Below, piece after piece: positions 1 to 5,762 of a stretch of DNA of 7,500 bases. The stretch comes from an uncultured Actinomycetes bacterium (lineage in GTDB: Bacteria > Actinomycetota > Acidimicrobiia > Acidimicrobiales > RAAP-2): positions 1-7,500 of the forward strand of contig CAIKFN010000138.1 in assembly GCA_903826715.1 (NCBI GenBank), in the 5' to 3' direction. The position numbers were made by a program, and so were the translations under genes. The stretch's first letter is position 1. Each line of letters opens with the position of its first letter. The notes under the pieces are model-generated. The model worked only from the letters and a program-made list of their open reading frames with translations, was not told where the DNA came from and ran no database searches.

Positions 1-260
1 CGACTTCCACGAAGACGCTCAATGCTCTTTTGTGGGATAACAATGCTCACACCGCCGTCAACACCAATGGCTGATCCTTCAGGTGCTTCGCTTAGTTCAG
101 AGAAATAAAGGTCGTAGGCATAGCCCGCTCCACGAGTACCAGTGACCTCAACGTAGAGCCCCATAGTGTCGCCATCACCCTCAGCACTGAGTGCGTCGAG
201 GACCACGTTACGGGCCTCATCGGTGAGCTTCAAGATATCAAAAGTTTCGACTGTGGTCAT
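1..260 (-). CDS. NfuA-like Fe-S cluster biogenesis protein, N-terminal part (partial)
   Basis: The 86 visible residues start at an ATG (258-260) and run off the left edge of the window. They look like an A-type (HesB/IscA) domain: LTDEAR near residues 12-17, a central beta region LYVEVTGTRGAGYAYDLYF (about 35-53), and VIPQKSIERLRGS at the end. In true A-type carriers the loop near residue 41 carries cysteine (GGCSG). Here it reads GTRGAGY and no cysteine is visible. That degenerate form is known from the N-terminal domain of NfuA-type proteins, which carry a C-terminal Nfu domain with a CxxC motif that holds and delivers [4Fe-4S] clusters in the cytoplasm. The Nfu half would lie outside the window, so the assignment is by family resemblance. 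The gene diverges from the cysteine-rich protein across 55 bases. A TAGACT box seven bases before the ATG suggests a leaderless mRNA. Confidence 0.72.
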   Translation of the reverse strand, partial: MTTVETFDILKLTDEARNVVLDALSAEGDGDTMGLYVEVTGTRGAGYAYDLYFSELSEAPEGSAIGVDGGVSIVIPQKSIERLRGS

Positions 261-267
261 GGGAACC

Positions 268-273
268 AGTCTA
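268..273 (-). promoter_or_regulatory. candidate -10 box (TAGACT) for the NfuA-like gene
   Basis: TAGACT fits TAnnnT and is followed by GGTTCCC and then the ATG. Transcription would therefore begin at or within a base or two of the start codon. There is no Shine-Dalgarno sequence in between and no good -35 box. Inferred from position only. Confidence 0.45.
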
Positions 274-303
274 GAGGTGTCAGCCCCAGAGCGCTACGCC
301 TAC

Positions 304-309
304 TAAGTT
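304..309 (+). promoter_or_regulatory. candidate -10 box (TAAGTT) for the cysteine-rich protein gene
   Basis: TAAGTT fits TAnnnT, and exactly six bases (TTCCCT) separate it from the ATG at 316. This places the expected transcription start on the A of the start codon. No Shine-Dalgarno sequence is present, so a leaderless mRNA is the simplest reading. The two outward promoters share the 55-base gap 261-315. Confidence 0.45.
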
Positions 310-315
310 TTCCCT

Positions 316-1056
316 ATGACTTCTATCCCTACAGACGCCCACGAGTGGTTCAGCTTTGAAGATGAGACCCGTAAGCGGATCTATATGTTCGACATCACAT
401 TTCTTGAAAGTAACTGGTCTTGCATCTTTGGTTCTGGTTGCAAAGGCGTGCTTGACGAAGACGCCAGCAAGCTCGTACAGGGCTGCTGCAGTTACGGCGC
501 ACACTTCAGTGATGAAAAAGATCGCAAGCGCGTAGAAAAAGCAGCGAAGCGTCTTACTGATGACCAGTGGCAGTTCAAGTCCAAGGGCAAGAACGGAACT
601 ACAAAGACAAAGAAGAATGGCGAGATGGTTACACGTCTCGTTGACCACGCCTGCATCTTCCTTAACCGTCCTGATTTCAAGCGTGGCCCAGGTTGCGCAC
701 TACACGTACTTTCAATGGACACTGGTGAAAGTTACATTCCACTAAAGCCAGAAGTTTGCTGGCAACTTCCACTTCACCGTGACGATGACACCATGGACAA
801 CGGTTGGATCATGACGCGCATTGCACAGTGGGACCGCAGTCACTGGGGTGAAGGTGGAGATGACTTTCACTGGTGGTGCACTGCAGACGACCTTGCATTC
901 GTGGGAAAGACTCGCGTTGTTGATTCAATGGGAGAAGAGCTGGCAGCCATGGTTGGAAAAGATGTGTACGCAAAAGTGCTCTCGTACATGAACGACCGCG
1001 CTAAAAAGCCAAAGGGTACGTTCCTGCCCCACCCAGTTCTTCGTAAAAAGAATTAG
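316..1056 (+). CDS. Uncharacterised cysteine-rich protein, likely metal- or Fe-S-binding
   Basis: This 246-residue soluble protein has eight cysteines: C36, C42, the pair C57-C58, C113, C127, C148 and C188. The order resembles the DUF3109/YkgJ metal-chelating group: a GCKG segment, a CCSYGAHF pair, then CIFLN...GCALH, and KPEVCWQLPL, where that group has a KPxxC...P segment. I therefore infer a bound metal or Fe-S cluster; the substrate and role are unknown. It has no signal peptide or membrane segment, so it is probably cytoplasmic. Residues 176-188 are rich in W, H, D and E and end in C188. I recall similar proteins of unknown function in actinobacteria. The ATG at 316 fits the position of the -10 box. 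The gene diverges from the NfuA-like gene, which loosely fits an Fe-S link, and its stop overlaps the stop of the next, convergent gene. Confidence 0.8.
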   Translation: MTSIPTDAHEWFSFEDETRKRIYMFDITFLESNWSCIFGSGCKGVLDEDASKLVQGCCSYGAHFSDEKDRKRVEKAAKRLTDDQWQFKSKGKNGTTKTKKNGEMVTRLVDHACIFLNRPDFKRGPGCALHVLSMDTGESYIPLKPEVCWQLPLHRDDDTMDNGWIMTRIAQWDRSHWGEGGDDFHWWCTADDLAFVGKTRVVDSMGEELAAMVGKDVYAKVLSYMNDRAKKPKGTFLPHPVLRKKN

Positions 1057-1265
1057 CCCTCTGCGGCGAGAGGATCTTCTTCGTTAAAAGAAGGTCGTGG
1101 CAGTGAACCAAGGATTTCGTCGTAGCGATCTTCTTCGGCCATGCACCACTCAGCGTGGATGTCTTCAGGCGCAGATCCACATTCGTCACACTTAGTTGCA
1201 CGTGGTCCAGTGGACTGCTTTAGTTCACGAGCCTCTACGAAACGACGATGGCGTCCTTTTTTCAC
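1053..1265 (-). CDS. Small CCHC-type putative zinc-binding protein
   Basis: This protein has 70 residues. It opens with a very basic stretch (KKGRHRR, residues 2-8) and carries C26-x2-C29-x7-H37-x3-C41, a plausible four-ligand zinc site. The tail (42-70) is acidic and probably disordered. The start is GTG at 1263-1265, supported by GAGGAG (1271-1276) five bases upstream, one of the strongest ribosome binding sites in the window. The reading frame stays open across a region where the plus strand has no plausible gene, and it ends in a TTAG tetranucleotide shared with the stop of the convergent cysteine-rich gene. The basic head plus zinc site would suit nucleic-acid or ribosome contact, but that is a guess; I do not recognise a named family. 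Confidence 0.68.
   Translation of the reverse strand: MKKGRHRRFVEARELKQSTGPRATKCDECGSAPEDIHAEWCMAEEDRYDEILGSLPRPSFNEEDPLAAEG
1058..1073 (-). terminator. weak hairpin at the convergent gene ends
   Basis: CCTCT and AGAGG form a five-base stem around a six-base loop. Read on the minus strand it is followed, after five bases, by a T-rich run (TTCTTTTT). It lies just past the plus-strand stop and within the last codons of the minus-strand gene. The short stem and the gap before the T run make it a weak candidate. Confidence 0.28.
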
Positions 1266-1270
1266 AACAA

Positions 1271-1276
1271 CTCCTC
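1271..1276 (-). promoter_or_regulatory. Shine-Dalgarno site GAGGAG deciding a GTG start
   Basis: GAGGAG is followed by TTGTT and then GTG at 1265. The spacing of five bases is near ideal and picks this GTG as the start of the CCHC mini-protein. Confidence 0.65.
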
Positions 1277-1309
1277 ACTGGTTACAGGCCATATCTGGCG
1301 GTAACCGTG
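1276..1309 (-). promoter_or_regulatory. imperfect inverted repeat in the leader of the CCHC mini-protein gene
   Basis: On the plus strand GGTTAC (1280-1285) pairs with GTAACC (1301-1306), and inside it GCCA (1288-1291) pairs with TGGC (1296-1299) around TATC. A further CAC/GTG pairing extends the base with one bulge. As RNA on the minus strand this hairpin would end directly before the GAGGAG site. It could be a translational control hairpin or a protein operator; the sequence alone does not decide. Confidence 0.4.
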
Positions 1310-1323
1310 GTGCAGCGCCAACT

Positions 1324-1334
1324 ACACCAGGTGT
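1324..1334. repeat. short perfect inverted repeat ACACC-A-GGTGT
   Basis: Two five-base arms around one central A lie in the 116-base gap between two divergent small genes, over the predicted transcription start (about 1330) of the minus-strand gene. The position suits an operator, but eleven bases can arise by chance. Confidence 0.3.
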
Positions 1335-1336
1335 CC

Positions 1337-1342
1337 ATGATA
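1337..1342 (-). promoter_or_regulatory. candidate extended -10 box (TGG-TATCAT) for the CCHC mini-protein gene
   Basis: TATCAT differs from TATAAT at one base and is preceded by TGG, as in extended -10 promoters. Transcription would start near 1330, giving a leader of about 65 bases that holds the inverted repeat and the GAGGAG site. There is no clear -35 box. Confidence 0.42.
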
Positions 1343-1368
1343 CCAACAAGCCACTGGGCTCGAACCCG

Positions 1369-1374
1369 TAACAT
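1369..1374 (+). promoter_or_regulatory. candidate -10 box (TAACAT) for the 73-residue protein gene
   Basis: TAACAT fits TAnnnT and lies seven bases before the ATG at 1382, with no Shine-Dalgarno sequence between. This again fits a leaderless transcript. Confidence 0.42.
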
Positions 1375-1381
1375 ACAAAGT

Positions 1382-1603
1382 ATGAGCGATGCCTTTAATC
1401 CCAACGACATGGTCCTTCGATTTCGCGAAAGGGCTGAGGCTGTGCGCAAGCGTGGACTCCCACCCGTTGAAGGCCCCGAGCGACAAATGTTCATGGACGC
1501 CGCCAAGCTCGACTTCCAGGACTACGCCATGCTGGGAGACGCGGTTGCAACTCTTGAAGATGGAATCTTGCGTCTTGAGATTGATTTACGTCCGCAGAGT
1601 TAA
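1382..1603 (+). CDS. Small uncharacterised protein (73 residues)
   Basis: The frame is open much further upstream, but the ATG at 1382 is the best start: it lies seven bases after a -10-like TAACAT, and the upstream translation has no protein-like character. The product is acidic and amphipathic, with a helix-like stretch VLRFRERAEAVRKRG (about 11-25), the segment LPPVEGPERQMFMDAAKLDF (about 26-45) and a strand-like end ILRLEIDLRP. It has no cysteine, signal peptide or membrane segment. I do not recognise a named family; it resembles short actinobacterial hypotheticals. Its TAA overlaps the stop of the convergent lipoprotein gene within TTAA (1600-1603). Nothing shows its function. Confidence 0.66.
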   Translation: MSDAFNPNDMVLRFRERAEAVRKRGLPPVEGPERQMFMDAAKLDFQDYAMLGDAVATLEDGILRLEIDLRPQS

Positions 1604-2040
1604 GGAAGTTTGCCAGTAGCAACTGTGATGCGAATACTCCCAGCACTTAGAGTCGCTAGCCCCTTCGTAAGTAGTGCCGCAGCAGCTGCACGAAGTTGCG
1701 GATCAGTTCCAGCTTTGTAGCACTGGTTCGCTGCCCCACCCAAATTTGTGTAGGCGCTCGAGAGAAGATTTGTTGACTGCGAATCTGGAGTTGGGAGAGA
1801 AGCATTCGCAGACTCCACGTCAGTTAGAAAAACACCACACACGGTGTGAAGGTCATTGACTCCTAGAGCAGGATTACCAAGATCCTTGAGTGTGTTTTTT
1901 CCATCGTGTACGAGTGTCTGAAGTGCGGACGGAAAGTTGCTTTGCTTCACCCAGTTACTCATTGCCGCATTAAGAGTGATTGTCCCGCACCCACTTAAGA
2001 CAACACCGCAGAGTAGAAGTACAGCTATTCGTTTAATCAT
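1600..2040 (-). CDS. Small uncharacterised lipoprotein
   Basis: The 146-residue product begins MIKR, followed by a hydrophobic stretch and the lipobox LSGC (residues 15-18). It should be lipid-modified on C18 after signal peptidase II cleavage and held on the outer face of the cytoplasmic membrane. The mature part is about 129 residues, mostly helical in character, with two cysteines (C68, C107) that could form a disulfide. Together with CcdA encoded upstream this would fit extracytoplasmic thiol chemistry, but that link is speculative. The ATG overlaps the tyrS stop as ATGA (2037-2040), so translation is probably coupled to tyrS on the same mRNA. I do not recognise a named family. Confidence 0.82.
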   Translation of the reverse strand: MIKRIAVLLLCGVVLSGCGTITLNAAMSNWVKQSNFPSALQTLVHDGKNTLKDLGNPALGVNDLHTVCGVFLTDVESANASLPTPDSQSTNLLSSAYTNLGGAANQCYKAGTDPQLRAAAAALLTKGLATLSAGSIRITVATGKLP

Positions 2041-3320
2041 GCAATTACAACGAGGTGCATTTGCTTTCGACCACGGCGAACCACCATGTAACGATCGTGA
2101 AGGATGCTCTTGGAGTCAACCGGCTGAGTGGCATCAACACGTTGGTTATTTATGTAGACGCCACCTTGCTCGAGAAAGCGTCGAGCTTCACCCTTAGAAC
2201 TAGCCAGCTCGCAACGAACTAGTAGATCAACAATGTCAATGCCCGCACTGAGTTCGCTTTTGGTCATTTTTGATGATGGTGCGTCAGAGACAACCTGCAG
2301 AAGTGTTTTCTCATCAAGGGAGGCAATTTCTTCACTGAAGAGTGCCTCTCCTGCGCGCTCAGCATTCTTTGCAGCATCTTCGCCGTGCACCAGGGCAACT
2401 ACTTCATTGGCGAGTGTGCGCTGTGCTTTGCGTTCTTGTGGAGCAGACTTGATTGCATCATCGAGACTGCGAATCGTGTCGTGGTCGAGGAACGTGAAGT
2501 AGCGAAGCAGTAGTGGCGTCATTGCGTCATCAGCGTTAAGTAGGTACTGGTGCATTTGGAATGGTGAAGTTCGCTCGGCGTCGAGCCATACGTTTTCACC
2601 AGACTCAGTTTTTCCAAACTTCGTTCCATCAGGCTTGAGAAGCAGCGGCGACGTGATCCCAGCACCCGAAGACTTTCCAGTTATTTTGCGAATGAGCTCT
2701 GTTCCCATGGTGATGTTGCCCCACTGGTCAGATCCACCAAGTTGAACAGTGCAGTCATGATCAATATTGAGACGAAGGAAATCGTAGGCCTGTAACAACA
2801 TGTACGTGAATTCAGTAAATGAGATTCCTACGTCATCGCGGTCGAGTCGACTCTTAACGGAGTCTTTAGCAATCATCTGATTAACAGTGAAGTGTTTGCC
2901 CGTGTCACGAAGAAATTCAGTAAGTGAAAGTTTGGTTAGCCAGTCAGCGTTATTCAACAGCAAGCCTTGTGCTTTTCCTGCTCCAGGGGTGAAGTCAAGG
3001 AAACGAGAAAGTTGTCCTCTGATGCCGTCAATGTTTTCTTGCAGCTGATCGTCGCTAAGAAGAGGGCGCTCGACTGCCTTGAAGCTTGGATCTCCAATGA
3101 GCCCGGTTCCTCCACCTGCGAGTGCAATCGGACGGTTGCCTGCTTGCTGCAGACGGCGAAGGTTGAGGATTTGAATGAGGCTACCGAGGTGAAGTGAAGA
3201 GGCAGTCGGGTCGAAACCGATATATGCCGTGACGCCACCTTTTGAGAGGCGGTCGAGAACTGCGTCGTCAGTTACCTGATGAACGAGTCCGCGAAACTTC
3301 CAGTCGTCACGAATATTCAT
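2037..3320 (-). CDS. tyrS: Tyrosine--tRNA ligase
   Basis: Cytoplasmic class I synthetase that activates tyrosine with ATP and charges tRNA-Tyr. The 427-residue length is normal for bacterial TyrRS. Visible in order: YIGFDPTASSLHLGSL (33-48) with the HIGH-type motif HLGS at 44-47; GGGTGLIGDPS (69-79); the tyrosine pocket YMLLQAYDF (173-181) and GGSDQWGN (195-202); the KMSKS equivalent KFGKT (234-238), typical of bacterial TyrRS; and a C-terminal S4-like RNA-binding region (about 362-427) including SSKGEARRFLEQGGVYINN. No key residue is missing. The ATG at 3318-3320 follows TAGGAT by six bases. That box can be read as a -10 element of a leaderless mRNA, or its AGGA as a Shine-Dalgarno site. The gene lies 67 bases after ccdA and is coupled to the lipoprotein gene. 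Confidence 0.97.
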   Translation of the reverse strand: MNIRDDWKFRGLVHQVTDDAVLDRLSKGGVTAYIGFDPTASSLHLGSLIQILNLRRLQQAGNRPIALAGGGTGLIGDPSFKAVERPLLSDDQLQENIDGIRGQLSRFLDFTPGAGKAQGLLLNNADWLTKLSLTEFLRDTGKHFTVNQMIAKDSVKSRLDRDDVGISFTEFTYMLLQAYDFLRLNIDHDCTVQLGGSDQWGNITMGTELIRKITGKSSGAGITSPLLLKPDGTKFGKTESGENVWLDAERTSPFQMHQYLLNADDAMTPLLLRYFTFLDHDTIRSLDDAIKSAPQERKAQRTLANEVVALVHGEDAAKNAERAGEALFSEEIASLDEKTLLQVVSDAPSSKMTKSELSAGIDIVDLLVRCELASSKGEARRFLEQGGVYINNQRVDATQPVDSKSILHDRYMVVRRGRKQMHLVVIA

Positions 3321-3326
3321 AGGTAC

Positions 3327-3332
3327 ATCCTA
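3327..3332 (-). promoter_or_regulatory. candidate -10 box (TAGGAT) or AGGA ribosome site before tyrS
   Basis: TAGGAT is followed by GTACCT and the tyrS ATG. It sits in the 67-base gap after ccdA. The two readings, leaderless promoter or Shine-Dalgarno AGGA at seven bases, cannot be separated by eye. I see no terminator hairpin in the gap, so read-through from menD-ccdA is also possible. Confidence 0.4.
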
Positions 3333-3387
3333 GGAGTAGTGCTCGACAAAACTTGAACAACGGCCGTAATTAGTTAACAAAGTCAGA

Positions 3388-4131
3388 TTACAGAACAGAA
3401 GTTGAGGCAGGCAGATGGACCTGCAGCCAAAGGACCATTGAGTGCCAGAGTCCACTCACTTCAAAGACTCCTATGAGAATGAGGACTCCCCCACCGATTT
3501 GTCCAATCATTTTCGCATTGCGACGAAGCCACGATGAAACACCGACCATCCATTCAGTCGCAAGTGCCGCAACAACAAAAGGAAGTCCGAGGCCGAGACA
3601 GTAAACAAATGCAAGTACTGAACCTCTAAAAGCTGTTGCGCCGCTCGATGACGCAGCGAGTCCGAGAATTGCTCCAAGTGTTGGCCCAATGCATGGAGTC
3701 CATCCGAGAGCAAAAGTAAAGCCCAGTAACGCCGCACCAGCAACAGTGGCACGAGGTAAGAAATGAATCCTTCTTTCACGCTGCATCAAGTTTGATGGCC
3801 ACCATCCAGCAAAAAACATTCCTAGGAGCACCGTCACAACTCCGAAAATTATTTCGAAGATTCGCTGATGAACGCGGAGTTGAACGCCTAGCTGACCAAA
3901 CAATGCGCCAAGGCTTACAAAGACAACAGCGAAGCCAAATATGAACGCAAGTGATCCAACTACGGCTCGCCCTCTTCCACCGCTCTTGGTGACAGTGCCC
4001 GTTGCACCACCCAGAAATGCGAGGTATCCAGGCAGCAGTGGCAGTACGCATGGCGAAACAAAAGAAATAAGCCCTGCCGCGAATGCAAAGGGCATCGCCG
4101 CGATGATTGAGCTCGGAAGTATCGCTAGCAA
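3388..4131 (-). CDS. ccdA: CcdA-type thiol:disulfide electron transporter (cytochrome c biogenesis)
   Basis: This 247-residue integral membrane protein of the CcdA/DsbD-beta family moves electrons from cytoplasmic thioredoxin to thiols outside the membrane, usually to reduce apocytochrome c or its partner proteins. The two redox cysteines are in their usual settings: C28 in FVSPCVLPLLPGY and C147 in LGWTPCIGPTLG. About six hydrophobic segments are visible (near 13-40, 56-80, 92-110, 127-160, 170-192 and 208-230), the family's usual number. The start is TTG at 4129-4131, chosen because AGAGGA (4138-4143) lies six bases upstream; the next in-frame ATG (residue 13) would fall inside the first membrane helix. 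The gene starts within the last codons of menD, so the two are probably one operon. No resB/ccsA-type partner or thioredoxin-like gene is adjacent, so a role outside cytochrome c maturation is possible. Confidence 0.92.
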   Translation of the reverse strand: MLAILPSSIIAAMPFAFAAGLISFVSPCVLPLLPGYLAFLGGATGTVTKSGGRGRAVVGSLAFIFGFAVVFVSLGALFGQLGVQLRVHQRIFEIIFGVVTVLLGMFFAGWWPSNLMQRERRIHFLPRATVAGAALLGFTFALGWTPCIGPTLGAILGLAASSSGATAFRGSVLAFVYCLGLGLPFVVAALATEWMVGVSSWLRRNAKMIGQIGGGVLILIGVFEVSGLWHSMVLWLQVHLPASTSVL

Positions 4132-5762
4132 ACTAAGTCCTCTATAAGGTCAGCAACTTCTTTGTTCCACTGTTCGTGCGCCAAAACATTGACTGTGCGG
4201 TCTGGCACGTGTGCGACCACAACGCTCAATCCTTTTCGCTGCAACCCAGCCGTTACTGCAGCGTCGAGTTCACCAAGTGAACGAGCGTCTGAGCCATGGT
4301 GACCAAACGCCTGCGCAATTTTTGCCAGGTCGTGGCTTCGTGGTGTTCCAAAGAGTTTTTCGAACTGTTCATTGCCGAGCGTCTGTGCCTGGGTGAGGAA
4401 GTTAAAAATGCCACCTCCGCGGTTATCAGAGATGACAAGAACGCAACTGGTTTCATTGTCGCCAGTTCCATCTACGAGTCCAGAAACATCGTGCAGCATT
4501 GTTATGTCGCCAATGTAACCAATGGCCTTGTTTCCACTAGCAACACCGAGAACTGTTGAAACAACACCGTCAATTCCGTTAACGCCACGATTAGAGAACG
4601 TCGGAATTCTTCGTGGTTCAGACCACCACTCAACATCTCGAACCGGCATTGAGGAGCCAACAACGAGCGCGACATTGTTTTCATTTGCGTGATGCACAAC
4701 ACGACGAGCAACAAGTGGTTCACTGAGTAGTGCAGAAGGTGTCTCACAAATTCGAAGCCAGTCACCTACGCGCCTTGATGCTTCATTCCAGAGTTGAAGA
4801 TACGCAGCGTCACTTGATTTTTCTGCAATCGGGCATGCACCTAGGTGTTTAGAAACAAGTCGGTCGGGGTCAGCAACAAACCTCATCCCTACTGACCACA
4901 CTGGAACATTCCAACTTCGAAGTACTTCAGCTAAGACCTTCGAGGATGGAATGCCCCCGACTCGAAGTACAAGATCAGGCTTTGCTTTTTCGACGAACTG
5001 TTGCGATCTAAGAAGTGGATCAAAGTAGCTGAGTGTGTCTTGCGTGGTGACATCGCTGATCACAACCCAGCCCTGCTGTTTTAGCTGTGGGACAAACTGT
5101 GCACCACCCGCACCAACAACGCAAAGTACTTTTTGCTGCGAAATGGATTCACTCTTCGAAGACTCTGGAGCCACTTCTTCAGTTGTCGTGTGAGGGGGAA
5201 GCTCGAAAGAATCAGCGACAAGTGGTTCAACGAATGCAAGATTCATATGCACGGGTCCAGAGTTAACGCCGCGTGATGAAGTGATCGCAGAGTGTGCAGT
5301 TGCTCTCCATGATGAGACCTTCTCTTTAGATGCAACACCAGGTTCAATAAAGTCACGCACCATGTCGCCAAAGAGCTTGTGTTGGTTAATTGTTTGTGGC
5401 GCACCAACTCCATGAAGTGCTGGAGGACGGTCAGCAGTTAGCACCAGTAGCGGCACAAATGCTTGATCGGCTTCAGCAACACAGGCGTGCAGTTCAGCAG
5501 CGGCAGTTCCGCTAGTGACGATTATTGCAACAGGCTGCTTGGTTGCAAGCGCTCTGCCAATGGCGAAGAAGCCAGCACTTCGCTCATCAATTCGTACGTG
5601 CAAGGTGAGCTCTTTTCGAGCGCTTGCGGCGAGAGCCAGAGGTGTTGAGCGCGATCCAGGACAAATAACTACGTCGCGAAGTCCAGTTGCAATCCACTCA
5701 TCGAACAAAGTTGCACAGAACGTCGCTTGGAGCTCGCTCGTGGTCGGTACGCTTTGTTGCAA
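4125..5762 (-). CDS. menD: SEPHCHC synthase (MenD), menaquinone biosynthesis
   Basis: Thiamine-diphosphate enzyme that joins isochorismate to 2-oxoglutarate with loss of CO2, giving SEPHCHC, the first committed step of the classical menaquinone route. Numbering from the TTG at 5762 gives 545 residues, normal for MenD. Visible: ICPGSRSTPL (33-42), E60 in RIDERSAGFF (the glutamate position that activates the cofactor), VTSGTAAAE (82-90), SNRGVNGIDG (390-399), and the ThDP/Mg motif starting G418-D419 (GDITMLHD) and ending near N447 in SDNRGGGIFNF. The TTG is preferred because AGGAG (5768-5772) lies five bases upstream and the protein then begins as MenD usually does. GTG at 5768 in the same frame is a close alternative. 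An ATG at 5804 would add fourteen residues with no family resemblance. The start lies head-to-head with menH. Confidence 0.95.
   Translation of the reverse strand: MQQSVPTTSELQATFCATLFDEWIATGLRDVVICPGSRSTPLALAASARKELTLHVRIDERSAGFFAIGRALATKQPVAIIVTSGTAAAELHACVAEADQAFVPLLVLTADRPPALHGVGAPQTINQHKLFGDMVRDFIEPGVASKEKVSSWRATAHSAITSSRGVNSGPVHMNLAFVEPLVADSFELPPHTTTEEVAPESSKSESISQQKVLCVVGAGGAQFVPQLKQQGWVVISDVTTQDTLSYFDPLLRSQQFVEKAKPDLVLRVGGIPSSKVLAEVLRSWNVPVWSVGMRFVADPDRLVSKHLGACPIAEKSSDAAYLQLWNEASRRVGDWLRICETPSALLSEPLVARRVVHHANENNVALVVGSSMPVRDVEWWSEPRRIPTFSNRGVNGIDGVVSTVLGVASGNKAIGYIGDITMLHDVSGLVDGTGDNETSCVLVISDNRGGGIFNFLTQAQTLGNEQFEKLFGTPRSHDLAKIAQAFGHHGSDARSLGELDAAVTAGLQRKGLSVVVAHVPDRTVNVLAHEQWNKEVADLIEDLVC
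4138..4143 (-). promoter_or_regulatory. Shine-Dalgarno site AGAGGA inside menD, deciding the ccdA TTG start
   Basis: AGAGGA is followed by CTTAGT and TTG. The site lies within the last codons of menD, so ribosomes finishing menD could restart directly on ccdA. Confidence 0.6.
5748..5753 (+). promoter_or_regulatory. candidate -10 box (TACGCT) for menH, inside menD
   Basis: TACGCT fits TAnnnT and is followed by eight bases and the menH ATG at 5762; no Shine-Dalgarno sequence is present. A TTGGAG at 5727-5732 is a possible but closely spaced -35 box. The element lies within the first codons of menD. Spacing is slightly longer than for the other candidates. Confidence 0.33.

Noticed and set aside
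280..648. Open frame of 122 codons on the minus strand with hydrophobic stretches.
   Set aside because: It is antisense to the cysteine-rich gene and its composition follows from that gene's codons; no start signal or family resemblance.
1354..1371. On the minus strand GGGTTCGAGCCC resembles the T-arm of a tRNA.
   Set aside because: The five-base stem has a mismatch, no D-arm or anticodon arm precedes it, and the acceptor ends do not pair. It is not a tRNA, and without integrase or duplicated ends it does not support an attachment site.
1196..1381. In-frame upstream extension of the 73-residue protein.
   Set aside because: The extra residues run through the divergent promoter gap and antisense to the CCHC gene, and look random; the 1382 ATG has the better upstream signal.
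3321..3387. ACGGCCGT palindrome in the ccdA-tyrS gap as a terminator.
   Set aside because: An eight-base self-complementary run has no loop and no T run after it; it is not a plausible intrinsic terminator.
5687..5761. Upstream in-frame ATG extension of menH.
   Set aside because: The extension is antisense to menD codons and precedes the normal hydrolase start; the family begins near the 5762 ATG.
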